A stretch of 64,000 bases of DNA from Viola odorata (lineage: Eukaryota; Streptophyta; Magnoliopsida; Malpighiales; Violaceae): contig OY829545.1 in assembly GCA_963691705.1 (NCBI GenBank), positions 16,319,569 to 16,383,568 on the forward strand, in the 5' to 3' direction. Below the pieces are notes generated by a model. That model was not told where the DNA came from. It worked only from the letters and a program-made list of their open reading frames with translations, and did not search any database. Below, piece by piece: positions 37,645 to 49,221 of this stretch. Position numbers and translations under genes: made by a program. Positions within the stretch are counted from its first letter, which is position 1. Each line of letters starts with the position of its first letter.

Positions 37645-38162
37645 TAACACTCGCGGCTGTGGATGGTCTAGCGGGTGTTAAATTTAGGGTGTTATTCACT
37701 TTCTCTCACTGCCACATCAGCTTAACACTCAACCAAAAAACATTTAACACCCAAGCGCTCACAGCAGGGGATTATTCAGGGTGTTAAAAACCCTCTCCCT
37801 TCCACATCATTTATCATATACCCCACCATATTTTTCATTTCTTTTTCTTATTAAATTTATAATTACTATAATAATTATTTTTTATAATATAATAAATAAT
37901 AAAAGCATTTAAAAAATAAGAAAATGAAAAAAAATGTAAAAAAATAAGAAAATGAAAAAAAGCATTTAAAAAATAAGAAAATGAAAAAAAATTGTAAAAA
38001 ACTCTGATTTTTTTTAGTGTCCAAATAATACAAACCTAGTCTCAATTTATAGATCTCAAAAAATTAAAAATAATGGTATATTTTTTATAAAATTATTTTT
38101 AGTATTTATTATAAAAATAACTCTTTTAAAAATTGAGGGGGAAAAAAAATAACAAGACAGCC
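37645..38162. repeat. Duplicate of the foldback element's right half
   Basis: From TAACACTCGCGGCTGTGGATG to ...TAACAAGACAGCC it repeats 36,682-37,171 almost base for base. It is longer by about 28 bases because of an extra GAAAAAAAGCATTTAAAAAA-type unit near 37,950. Confidence 0.85.
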
Positions 38163-38330
38163 AATGGCAGCGCGCCACACGTGCGTTGCTGGGCTGTCAT
38201 TGACAGCCCTGCAGCGCACGCGTGGTGCGCTGCAATTGGCTTTTTTGTTTTTTTTTATAAAAAAAAAGGCCTCACAATGGGGTTTCCACTGTCAGTTTAG
38301 TCCGGTATCAAATTTTGATACCGGACTCAT
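38163..38330. repeat. Two strong palindromes
   Basis: A GC-rich inverted repeat, GGCAGCGCGCCACACGTGCG ... CGCACGCGTGGTGCGCTGC (38,165-38,235), has a loop around GGCTGTCATTGACAGCC. A second, near-perfect palindrome AGTCCGGTATCAAA / TTTTGATACCGGACT lies at about 38,299-38,327. Both sit next to the duplicated foldback arm. Confidence 0.75.
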
Positions 38331-38432
38331 CCTACTCAGCTTTTAACCTTTAATTGATACCCTGCTGCACCTATAAAATAACATTTGACACTTAATTGAT
38401 ACCCAATTGACACCCTGCTGCTGGTAGTCTAA

Positions 38433-38876
38433 GGGTCTGTTTGGCGTTCCGGTTCTAGTTGGAAAAGTTCTGTGGGAAAATGACTTTTGGTAAATGGAAA
38501 AGTTAGATACTTGAGGTGTTTGGTAAAACAGTTTTTCAAAACTATGGTTTGGATTTAAAATGACCATAAAAAGTATAAAACCCATTTTTAAAAAATTAAT
38601 AAAAATAGGAAAAGTGGATCTAGAATTATTTATCTTGAGGTAAAGATTTTATTGTGGTAGTTTTTAATTTATTTTGTTGGTTATATAAAGTAAAAAAATT
38701 AAAATGAAATGAAAAAAAAAATTGGAGGGAGAAAGACTTCTCAATCGCCCCCGGAGCAAAATGCTCCAATGGAGGCAAAGTCAAATTTGGCTTTGCTTTA
38801 AAAATGACTTTTCAAGAAGTCATTTGGAGTAGGTGTTACCTCTAATTTTGTACTCGGGAGAACGCCAAACACGTAC
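38433..38876. mobile_element. PIF/Harbinger-type MITE, 444 bp
   Basis: Ends GGGTCTGTTTGGCGTTC and GAACGCCAAACACGTAC are inverted, with TAA on both sides (38,430-38,432 and 38,877-38,879). Confidence 0.75.
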
Positions 38877-38955
38877 TAAGCAGCTGGATTTCTACTTTCA
38901 TGTACCCAACATCCACCAAACAAAATCCGCCATGTACCCCTCTCGATCTAATTAA

Positions 38956-41038
38956 GGGTTAAACACAAAATTGGCACCTGTACTTGTATTAATTGAGACA
39001 TTTGGCACCTCCATTTGTAAAACGATTTAAAAGGCATCTGAACTTCAAACATATGACACATTTGGCACCTCCCTCTAACACCGTCCACCGTCAACCGTTA
39101 AGTGATGATGTGGCATACCACGTGGAATGACACGTCACCAAAATGATGACGTGGCATGCCACGTCATTTTACCCGACCCGAATCCCGGTGTTCACGGGTC
39201 TTGAATTTGGTTGGCGAACGACGTGTCGTTCGCTGTAGACAACGCGTCATTCGCGTGGCAAGGCAAACACAATAGACAACACGTCGTCTATTGTGTATGA
39301 CATGAATGAGTGTGCAGCGTCTGCGTGACGCGTCGCTCGTTGGTTTAGTGAGCGACGCGTCTCGCACAATGTATGTCTTCTCCATTCCTTCGATCCCTCT
39401 GATTTGGAAAACAACCAAAATCCAATTATTCTTCCCTCTCCTCTCGCTCCCGCTCGACCAAACCTAACCCTAAAATTAAATCCACCCAAATCATCCTCTC
39501 GCTCCAACGCTCGACCAAACCCTAGAATCGATTCCGTCAAAATCATCCTCCCTCTCTTCTCTTCCCTCTAGTCTGCTCTGCTCCACTTATTCTCGTGATT
39601 CTTTCCTTTCTTTTGAGCTTCGGCTCATTTTGAGCTGCGGTTTTTATTTTTCCTTTCTTTTTTGGTGAAGTGTGGCATACTTTCGTTCCTTGCTGAGAAA
39701 ATGTGACAAAAGTAAGGCTCTGAGATTGTGGGCTCATCGTTTTCTCTCTACCTTGTTCTCTGGCTGGAAAATGCCTGAGTGGTGAGACTTTTTTACCAAT
39801 AGGGGCTTAGTAAAGGCATTGGTCCACAATTATGCCTTATGATGGTATGGGATTCTCTCAAGCTCCAATTATGTCCTTTTAGGGGTAGATTTCTGACACT
39901 GCTGTGCCTATTCTACATTTTTCTTTTCAATATAGCTCTGGATCATGTGTTTAATCTATAAACTCTTTGCATCAATTTGATTATATATGATTTTGTGTTC
40001 AGTCTTGAGTGTGCTTGCTATGCACTTCATTACATTTGTTTCTTGTCCTGACAAACCAAAGCTTTTGGCAAGTCTTAATTATTTGACTTTGTTATGTTGT
40101 TGAATATTCTTAGTTCTTTTAGTTGGTGCAGGTAATCTAGCTTGCTGCTGTATTTCTGCTGGGACGTTTTTGCATCTATAGTTTGTTGCTGCACAAGTTC
40201 TCCTTTTTTGGAACTCGATGGTGACACCAGGAGACGAGGTTTTTGCGGATAGAAATGTTGTGTTTCTTTGAGAAGATTGTTGATATAAATGGCTAGTTAA
40301 ACTATCTGGATTTTCCTTTGCGGTCAATTAGGATTTATGGGATTCTGTACAATTAAATGGGATGTGGATCAATTAGGATTTATTTATTACTTTATTACTC
40401 TAGATGTCAATTTAATCTATGGAGTATTTGAGATGAAATATGGAGAGCAATTTATAATGGATTATTTTCTATTTTAGGTATACTAATTCACGAATTTACT
40501 ATTATATTAACTTATGAGTTTATCATATGTGTGGAGTAAAGTATAAATCGAGAGGAGAGGGAAGAATAGTTGGATTTTGGTTGTTTTCCAAATCAGAGGG
40601 ATCGAAGGAATGGAGAAGACATACATTGTGCGTGACGCGTCGCTCACTAAACCAACGAGCGACGCGTCACGCAGACGCTGCACACTCATTCATGTCATAC
40701 ACAATAGACGACGTGTCGTCTATTGTGTTTGCCTTGCCACGCGAACGACGCGTCGTCTACAGCGAACGACACGTCGTTCGTCAACCAAATTCAAGACCCG
40801 TGAACACCGGGATTCGGGTCGGGTAAAATGATGTGGCATGCCACGTCATCATTTTGGTGACGTGTCATTCCACGTGGCATGCCACATCATCACTTAACGG
40901 TGGACGGTGGACGGTGTTAGAGGGAGGTGCCAAATGTGTCATATGTTTGAAGTTCAGGTGCCTTTTAAATCGTTTTACAAATGGAGGTGCCAAATGTCTC
41001 AATCAATACAAGTACAGGTGCCAATTTTGTGTTTAACC
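38956..41038. mobile_element. MULE, 2083 bp, with ~490-bp TIRs
   Basis: The left end GGGTTAAACACAAAATTGGC and the right end GCCAATTTTGTGTTTAACC are inverted. The flanks share ATCTAATTAA (38,946-38,955 and 41,039-41,048), fitting a 9-10 bp MULE target duplication. The TIRs run inwards to about 39,450 and 40,543. They contain palindromes around ACGT and CGCG cores and a TGACGTGGCATGCCACGTCA element on both sides. The 1.1-kb core (39,460-40,540) carries no transposase but looks like a gene leader plus intron (pyrimidine-rich start, T-rich tract), possibly captured host DNA. Confidence 0.85.
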
Positions 41039-41048
41039 ATCTAATTAA

Positions 41049-41581
41049 CTACTAAAATTACTTACTAATTTGAACGAGATTATGTGAACATGAAAAATCC
41101 AAATCCAAATCCAAATTTAAATTGGCATGCTTGCCTTTGCAAGTCCAAAATTGGATTAAATCTTCAATTTTGGTGCAAGAACTCCCTTTTCCTTCTTACT
41201 TTTCTGCTGGCTTCAATTTTGACTTCAAATCAATCAATTGGTTTGTCTTTAAATCCAAACTGGTTTTTTCCTTTTCTTTGCCAATTCGGACCGTACAGGT
41301 ATAATTTCTCGACAGTTAATTGATTTGATTCCACAGAAAACTGGGCATTGCCATTGACAGATGGCAACTAGTTTTCCCTTGTCGTAACAATCTAGGAAAA
41401 GGATTTGAAAATGTAGGCAGCCGCCCACTCGCCAAACAATTTATGCTCACATGATCTTCTTCCCTTACTCCGCACCGCCCTTCCATCTAATCTATAAAAA
41501 GCAGACCCACCCAAGAAATACAAAATAAATAAATAAGCAAAGCAGCAGAACCAGAGAAGCAAACAAAAAAGACTGAAAAGA
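41049..41581 (+). promoter_or_regulatory. ACBP6 upstream region with TATA box
   Basis: A TATA box CTATAAAAAG lies at 41,492-41,501, about 80 bp before the start codon. The sequence upstream to the MULE boundary is unremarkable. The MULE therefore ends about 440 bp before this core promoter. Confidence 0.55.
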
Positions 41582-42319
41582 ATGGCTTTAGAGGTTGGTT
41601 TTCTCTGCAATCTGGGTTTTCATTTTTGTTTATTTTTATAATATAGAAATTGATGATTTTTATTATTTGTGATGGGTTCGCGTTTTGAATTTGTTTGCAG
41701 GAAGAGTTCAAGGAATATGTAGAGAAAGCCAAGAGATCGCCGGCGGGGACGACGGATTCAGATAGGCTCATCCTCTATGGGCTTTACAAGCAAGCAACTG
41801 TTGGGCATGGGCCTGCTAATACTAGTGGGCTTTCTTCTCTTTCTGTTTCAAATTTAAATTCAATGGATATATACTTGCTGATTTTATTTATTTATTTTTG
41901 TATAATTTTGTTTTGAAACTTTTTAACATTGTGTGGTATGGTTTAGGTCGGCCCGGAGCGTTTGACAGAAAAGGGAGGGCCAAATGGGATGCGTGGAAAA
42001 ATGTTGAAGGTAAACAAATATTGCATTTTCCCTTGTTATTTTTGTTTAGAAACGTAGATAAGGAGACTCGAATTGCAAACTCATTTGAAAAGAATTGAAA
42101 TAAAATTGTTAGACCCCCCAAAAAATAGAAACTGAGATTTCTGAGGTTTTTAATCTAAATCTAGACATTCATCTGTTCATTTTCCTCTTTTCTAGTATAA
42201 AGTGGTTTTTTGGGTGAGAAACTAAGTTTGTGTGGCGGGATACATGTCGTTTTTCAGAGATGAGCAAGGAGGAAGCTATGTCGCACTACATTAGAAAGGT
42301 TAAGCAATTGCTAGAGTAG
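41582..42319 (+). CDS. ACBP6: Small cytosolic acyl-CoA-binding protein (ACBP6 type)
   Basis: Four exons (41,582-41,593, 41,701-41,824, 41,947-42,009 and 42,258-42,319) join in phase to encode 86 residues. Class I ACBPs bind long-chain acyl-CoA esters in the cytosol and carry them between compartments. The single ACB domain shows the family features: EEFKEYVEKAK, DRLILYGLYKQATVG (helix 2 with the ligand-binding Tyr/Lys), SRPGAFDRKGRAKWDAWKNV (the conserved K-WDAW motif) and EEAMSHYIRKVKQLLE. The start MALE precedes a first intron of 107 bp. Length matches 10-kDa ACBPs; there is no signal peptide or ankyrin/kelch extension. The gene is intact. A MULE lies about 260 bp beyond the stop. Confidence 0.94.
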
Positions 42320-42580
42320 AGGCAGCTTCTACCTAAATTGCTCCAGCGTGGCTGAGTTTTTTCTCCGTTTACTTGTAATAAAATAATGTGGTTGAGGTGA
42401 TGATGTGTTTGAGACTTCAAACTCTCTACTACATCTCATCCTCCGCCACTCCGTTTCTTCCTACTTACTTCACCATATTTGTGTTGGATATTATAAGAAT
42501 AAGGTGTGTATGCTTTAGTCTAAATATGAAATTTGATACTTTAAGTTACCTGCAATATTTGCTTTGGATCTCATTGTTGG

Positions 42581-44523
42581 AGTTTATGGCACCACGGGGT
42601 CCCTAACGTTATTGTTTTCATTTTAGTTGGTCTCTAACGGCGACTTTTGTTCAATTTAATCCCGAACGTTATGTCTGTTAGTCGCCCGAGGTCCCTATTG
42701 TCATAACAGAACATAACGGCTGTTATCTTTCAATTTATTATTATTAAACTTCTGATTTTGGCCCCACATGTCAGGAAATCTGACATCTTACCTCAAAAAA
42801 ATTCCAAAATAATATTTTTTATTATTTCTTTCATTAAACTAAATTAGTAAAATTTATGTTTCCAAAACCAAAAAAAAAAACTAATCTTTTTTGCCAGCAT
42901 CTTCTTTCTTCAAGTGGCCTGGGCTATTGCCCAAATCAAAATAATCCTAAAGAAACAAAGTAATGAATTAATTGAAATAGGAACTGAATTAATTAAAGAC
43001 AACAATTGAATCAATTTGAGTTAATTGAACGCAAAACAGTTGAATTAATTGAATCAAGAGCAGCACTTCAATTAACAACACAATGAAATTAATTGAAAGA
43101 AAACAGAGTAAAACCAGACCCACCCAATCAAACCCAAGAACACAAACCATCTTCTTCTCCAGCAACTGCCGCCGTCACCTTTGCAGCTCCAGCCACCGCC
43201 GAATTCCACTTGGACCGCCCAGACTCACACCACTCTACCCGTACAAATCAACCCTACTCATTACAAACAAAACCCATATAATACCCGTACAAATCAGACC
43301 CTTATACCCATTACAAACAACTTGTACCCGTTCATATAAACCCGTACCCGTTCACTTTCCAGTATTGTAGACAATCACTAACCTACACTACACACGCAAC
43401 ACAACTAATTACCACCACAAAATTCACTCTTGCTTTCACACAATCTCATCTCCCAAACACTTTCCTGTATTGTAGACAAACAATCGATATTGAGAAAAAA
43501 GAAAAGTAAATATGCAGTACAAATTAACTTTACAAACAAATTAATTTAATTTGAAGAAGATTGAAATTGAAAAAAACACCTTAAGTCTCCTCCTTGATCC
43601 TCAAGTACTCCATATGCTCCTCATTCTCTCGATCGTTGTCGCTATTGTTGTCTACCCAATCCAAATCATTATCGTTGTCGTCGTCTCTGTCTTCATCGCC
43701 GATACCTTCGCCGTCATCAATTATGCTTAGTATGGGAACTAAAGTGCACGAGGGAAAAGAGGGGAAATTTAACGAGGTAAAGGAAAGGAGAGGAGAGGAA
43801 GGGAAATAATTTTTTATTTCTTTTGTATGGGTGTCATTTTAGGGAAAGAGAAAATGAGAGAAAAAATGATGAGTGAATTTACTTTTATATTTAATTGATT
43901 ACCATTAAAAAGATGAATCTAAGGGGTTAAAATAGGAACACATGAGTTAAAATTTTAATTTCCCTCCATTTACTCTCATTTCCTCCCACTTATGGGAGTA
44001 AATATTTTTTAAGTTAGGAGGGAAGTTAAGTTCTAAAATTTACTTTCATTCCCCCTCCTTTACTCTCCTTTCCCTCTTTTTCCATCACTTATTTTTATTC
44101 CCATACGAAGGAACTTTAAAAAGTTCCATCCCTTTCCCTTCCTTTCCCTCATCCCATACTAATCTTTAAAAAAAAAAAAAAGAGCGTTGGTGGTGGGACG
44201 GCGAAGGGTGATAGTGGCGATAATGATGGTGATAATGATGGTGATGAAGAATGGTGATGAGAGATGAAATTATTGGTGATGATAAGTCTTTTTGTTTTTT
44301 TTAACTTAAGTTTTATTAATTAATTTTTTAAAAATAAATTAACTAATTCATAAAACTAATTTTTTAGATAATAAAAAGATAATAAGTCAGTATTTTTTGA
44401 CATGTGGGACTAGATACTGTGCACTTTTTTGAATTTAATATTAAAATAATTGAACAAAAGTCGCCGTTAGGGACCAATTAAAATGAAAATAATAACGTTA
44501 GAGACCCCGTGGTGCCATAAACT
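42581..44523. mobile_element. MULE, 1943 bp, just downstream of ACBP6
   Basis: Ends AGTTTATGGCACCACGGGG and CCCCGTGGTGCCATAAACT are inverted, and the 9-bp target duplication CATTGTTGG flanks them (42,572-42,580 and 44,524-44,532). TIR similarity extends through GTCGCCGTTAGGGACCAATT (right arm). The core has no transposase. It includes a Pro/Thr-rich short ORF (43,083-43,370), CG-containing TCGTTGTCG repeats near 43,630-43,710 and a nested element at 43,730-44,159. Confidence 0.85.
43730..44159. mobile_element. Nested MITE-like element, 430 bp
   Basis: Starts GTATGGGAACTAAAG and ends TTTCCCTCATCCCATAC, with TA on both sides. The purine-rich left arm (GAGGGAAAAGAGGGGAAA) mirrors the pyrimidine-rich right arm (44,040-44,150). 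Family uncertain. Confidence 0.6.
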
Positions 44524-44532
44524 CATTGTTGG

Positions 44533-45318
44533 TGGGGATTTGTTGCGAGTAATGGTTATTGCTCAGGTGAATATCTTTCTCGGGTCTTTCGGGTATTGCT
44601 TCGGGTCAAACTCAATGTTTGAGAATTCGTTTCAGTTAAGGGTCTATCTCGAAATGTTAAAATCCAAATCGGACAGAGTAAGAGACTAAGTATGTTCATA
44701 TATTGGCTCTCAACATAGTTTGTTGTGTTTTGGTTAGGTGTCATTAATCTTTTACCATTCGATCGCTCAATGTTTGATTTTAAAATGCTAACTTAATCTG
44801 AATCAATTCATTTATTCCCGTAAAATGTTGATGTTGTTGAGTAGGAAATGTGAGTTTTTTCTGAGGTTGAAAGAAAATGTGGGTGTTTCTCTGGTGGTGT
44901 TTTTGTTAAACGGGGGATTTTGGACTTGAAGAACAGAGGTGCATGGAGTGCAAATGAAGAAGCTTAACCTTCTAATTAAATCGATACATGCAAAGCGAAG
45001 GACCCAGTCAATATTCAACTCTTGAACCACGACAATATTATCTATCTAATTGGTCCATATATAATTAATTTGATTTTTGCACAAATTGAGATTTCAACTA
45101 AATGGGTTAAATTGCATTTTTAAAAGAAAGGCTAGTTTAGAAGTTTTGTCCTAAAATCTTTGCGTAAAAAAGTTTTAGGACTGATGATTCTTGAAGGAAA
45201 GTCCAATCATCAAGCGACCAACAGGCCCAAACGTGAAAGCCCAACTTCTCCCAAAAGTTAAAGTCTCCTCTTCCTTCCAGTCGTCACTCTCACTAATCCA
45301 TTATCACGAATTCGCGAT
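44533..45318. other. Intergenic sequence and UP3 5' leader
   Basis: No gene or repeat recognised between the MULE and the DABB gene. The last ~100 bp (TCTCCTCTTCCTTCCAGTCG) look like the pyrimidine-rich leader of that gene. Confidence 0.4.
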
Positions 45319-46101
45319 ATGCTCTGCTTCCGCGCCGCACGCGCCGCACTCCCTTTCTCCTCATTCCCTCGCTTTTCCTCTCCTCGTCATCGCACACTTC
45401 CTTCCTCCTTCATCTCCGCCATGTCCATCGCCACCGCCGCCCCTCCCCAAACCGTCGAGCACATCGTCCTCTTCAAAGTCAAAGACGACACCGACCCATC
45501 AAAGATCAATTCCATGGTCTCCTCCCTCAACGGCTTGATTTCCCTCGATCCAGTTCTCCACATCACCGTCGGTCCCCACTACCGCACCAAATCCTCCCCT
45601 ATACCTTTCACCCACATGCTCCACAGCCGCCACTCCGCTAAGGAATCCCTCACTCAATACTCCGTGCACCCCAGCCACGTCAGCGTCGTTACTGATCTCG
45701 TCCGCCCCATCTGCGATGACATCATGGCGGTTGATTGGGTCGCGGATGATGTCAACGGGGCGTTGACGCCGCCTCCTGGGTCTGTATTGCGAGTGACGTT
45801 TTTGAAATTGAAGGAGAACGTTGGGGCTGAAGCGAAAGAGGTAATTTTGGGTGTGATTAAGGAGATGAAAGGGAGATTTCAAGGGATTGATCAGATCAGC
45901 TGCGGTGAGAATTTCAGTCCGGGCAGAGCGAAAGGTTATTCCCTTGCTTCGCTTGCGGTTTTTCCAGGATTGAACGAATTGGAGGCTGTGGACTCTAACG
46001 AAGCATTGGTGAATTTGCAGAAAGAAAAGGTTAGAGATTATTTAGAGAGTGTGATTGTTCTTGATTATCTTGTGTCATCACCACAATCTGCCAGTCTTTG
46101 A
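45319..46101 (+). CDS. UP3: Stress-responsive A/B-barrel (DABB) protein with two domains, UP3-like
   Basis: A single-exon gene of 260 codons. The N-terminal ~40 residues (MLCFRAARAALPFSSFPRFS..., Arg/Ser/Pro-rich, no acidic residues) look like a plastid or mitochondrial targeting peptide; a second in-frame ATG at 45,421 would remove most of it. Two dimeric alpha/beta-barrel domains follow: residues about 45-140 (VEHIVLFKVKDD ... LHITVGPHYRTKSSPIPFTH) and about 155-255 (SVLRVTFLKLKEN ... ISCGENFSPGRAKGYSLASL ... VIVLDYLVS). The tandem arrangement matches the Arabidopsis protein UP3, whose exact role is not established. The gene is intact. The coding region is much richer in C (about 45,300-45,780) than its surroundings. 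Confidence 0.88.
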   Translation: MLCFRAARAALPFSSFPRFSSPRHRTLPSSFISAMSIATAAPPQTVEHIVLFKVKDDTDPSKINSMVSSLNGLISLDPVLHITVGPHYRTKSSPIPFTHMLHSRHSAKESLTQYSVHPSHVSVVTDLVRPICDDIMAVDWVADDVNGALTPPPGSVLRVTFLKLKENVGAEAKEVILGVIKEMKGRFQGIDQISCGENFSPGRAKGYSLASLAVFPGLNELEAVDSNEALVNLQKEKVRDYLESVIVLDYLVSSPQSASL

Positions 46102-48644
46102 TAGCCAAACTTGTAATTGTTGTTGTTGTTGTTGAAATATTCATATCATGGCTCCAATTTAGACTGTAGAATCTTTGTGGAATGTTTGAAATTGTGGTTG
46201 AAGTATTGGAGGGAATTGTATGAATGATCTTGTTGCTGGATTATATATGTTGGCAGCATGATTTTGAAATGTCTAATTCCGCACTTGTATTACATCGAAT
46301 CCTTAAATTAACTTAATCTTAGTTAATTTACATTTAGAATTGCACGATCATCAGACAGTTGCCCTTGAACACTATACTCTCTGTTTTGAATTTGAACTAT
46401 GTTTATCTTCAAGTGATTAGGGGCGTTCAATTGTTATGGTCTAGATGCAGAGTGTTCAGTCCTGCTCTTTCTGCTATGATTTATGATGAGGATCTGTATC
46501 AGCATTATTTAGACACATTGTCGTGGTTTCCCTAGCTTGCAAATGCATTCCACTTAGCAGCACCAAAAGGAAATATTTCTTTTGCTGCCGCATATTTTGT
46601 TTGTATTTCTACTTCGATTTTGTTTAATCCTATGTCACTGCTTCCTAGTTGTTCGTTGACTTTGTTTGATATCTATTGTCATTCACGAGATTCGTTCAAG
46701 CAAGAAAATATAAGAAGTAGACTAAATATCGGGGGAATGTTACTTTGTACTTTGTATTCGTGCTTCTTCTGATTAGGGCTGTCGTCCTTTAAACAAAGAA
46801 ATTTGATGTTGATTTTGAAAACACCCTTTGAACAACCAACGTATTGATGTTGGTTTTTTTTTGAAATCATGAGTATTAAAGAGAGCGTTTCCCATTAGGC
46901 TGTGTTTGTATCTCTTTCCACAATCCTAGCGCTTACTCTAGTTAGATCGAATACTCTACTGTACGGAGGTAGTAATTCTTCGCATGATCGTAGATGTTTC
47001 AGATGAAGAATGATGGACCTTCTTGCAGTGAATTTTAGTAAAAGAAGTCTGAATTCTGAGATCATAAGTAGTATAGAAGAGATCCTTAGGCCTTGGTTAT
47101 ACTTGACTTGCATCTTTAATTCTTTAGTCTAATAATACAAATAACTATTTATTTTATGACAAAATACTAATTATAATTTGCGGATTTAGTATTTTTTTAG
47201 GAGAAGAATATTCACAAATCTAAGTTTTAAGATGTCGACATTTATGAATTGTAAAGACCTTGACAAAAGTTTGCTGATCATTATAAGTGAGTAGTATATT
47301 CAACTATGATTTAGTATTGGACTTGATATATAATTAAAAGATCATTACAAGAAAAGAACTGGATTAACCATTTTGTAACTTTCCTAAAAAAAATCTGTAA
47401 GTGTACGATTCGCTGATATTTTTGTAAGCGAGTATATTCAACAGATGGGATTTAGCATTGGACTTGAGACGTGATTGGTAATCTATTCGGTTCACTTATC
47501 ACCATATTTAGCAACTCTTCCAAAATGATGGTAGATTACCCAAATAAGGTATAGGTATACATCAAGCTAAGGTATTTTAATGGTGTTTATCCGCAAGCTG
47601 ATAATGACATGTAAATGATGCATATCATTCGTGTGCTGGTGATCATATTCTCTTTTACTACTTCGAGAGTCACTTCTTGAGAAATTAATCTTTGAAAGTT
47701 TAAGCAACAAAAGCAAGTCCTCCAATCATAAAATTGTCGCATGTGAACGTTGTTCTTAATCCTTACAGTGGAGATCGTACTGAAAAAAGAAAGAGTACGA
47801 AACGTTGTCCTTCCTGAAATTCTCTTCTGGAATAGAACTCACTATACTTTCTTACACCACTTGCCATGATTTCTTAAAAAAAACATAAGAGCATTCGAAG
47901 GTGTGACACAACTAGTAAATGCATGCTCTTTTTATAAACTAGATCAAAGATTCAATCCATGATGGCATGAAAAATGAGATCTCTAGACTTTAAGAACGTC
48001 TCATAACAAAAATAAAAAGGAAGAAGCAAGGAAAGGTCTAAGGGCTTGTTTGACCCTCGCTGCCCTGTAAGTGCTGTCCCCATAAAGCCTGTCTTCTCCG
48101 CTTTTAAGGTAGAGTTCTATTATAACTAATGAATAACAAACACCTTAGAGCTGCTTTTACGTGCTTAAAATCGAAGCCGAGAACACGCATTGCGGAAGTA
48201 AGGAAGGTTGACTGCAACAAACATTCAAGTGGATGATGAGAAGAACATAAGGGTAGTTTTTGCAAGGAACAAGAGAAATGAATCATGCTGGGCACCTAAC
48301 AAATGGGTGGACAGGTGAACTCTTTGTAATAAAACATATGGTTTTGAATTATTATGTTACGTACTGATGTGTCCTCTGTATCATTTGAAAAAATAGTAAA
48401 GAATTCTTAATGATATACTATAAATGGAAAATGACAAATACGATGAGATGTACCACTTCGTTATGATCAATTGATTTGTTGAAACATTGGTCCTTTTTTT
48501 TTAATGTTTTTTCTTGCCTTTTTTCAGTTTTTAGATCGAACACATATACTGTCATTTCAGATATCATGCATGTGTAGAGAGTAAAATGCTGTCCTTTTTC
48601 TGCAACCATATCAGATAAAAATCAAGAACAAGAAAAATCTGGAG
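46102..48644. other. Intergenic region without a recognised gene
   Basis: About 2.5 kb, starting with the 3' UTR of the DABB gene. The segments 47,255-47,345 and 47,395-47,475 share GAGTA.TATTCAAC and GATTTAGTATTGGACTTGA-like text, a weak local duplication. Nothing else recognised. Confidence 0.4.
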
Positions 48645-49173
48645 TGATAGTCCTGGATCTGGGCGGAGGATTATTTTGTAATCTGGCGTGCTGATATGGG
48701 CCGTCTCGCTGTTCCTACGCCACCTGCAAAATACCGGAGGGGTTTTTCTGCGTAGAAACTCCGATGATCAAGTGAGTAAGTATGATGAAAATAGGTAGTG
48801 AGGGAGAACAATCGGATGTAGGTAGATAGTTGGGTAGAACTTCAGTACGCGCGTGAGTGTCTCTATATGAAAAGGTGATAGGGGGCTATTTATAGCCTCG
48901 CCTTGTGGGTTACCCTGAACACGTGTCATTTGGGCTTGGTCAACCATTACCGGTACCTGCCCCTTTAGCCGATAGTTTTCCTAGCATGTTATACCAATAG
49001 TATACTTATCTGGTGAAGCCGGTATATATAATCTTGGCTACTGCTGAGGATATATACGGGATATACATATATCGAGACCCCCCGTTGCTAATTAAAGGTC
49101 GTAATTACTTTTAAGGTGATTTGTTGTATTATCATGCAGGTGCTAAGTTGTTTATAAGGGAAATCCTCCAACA
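48645..49173 (-). repeat. LTR-like sequence, antisense
   Basis: Minus-strand start TGTTGGAGGATTTCCC and end CAGGACTATCA give TG...CA ends. The minus strand carries a TATA box in GGCTATAAATAGCCCCC (about 48,897-48,881), then a leader containing TCATCGGAGTTTCTACGC and CCCTCCGGTATTTTGCAGG, the usual layout of a plant LTR. No 5-bp target duplication was seen, so it is probably truncated or the ends are misjudged. Confidence 0.5.
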
Positions 49174-49221
49174 TCACAACCTCACTCGTCGAGGAAATAG
49201 CCGTCTTAATTAGTCTTGGTC

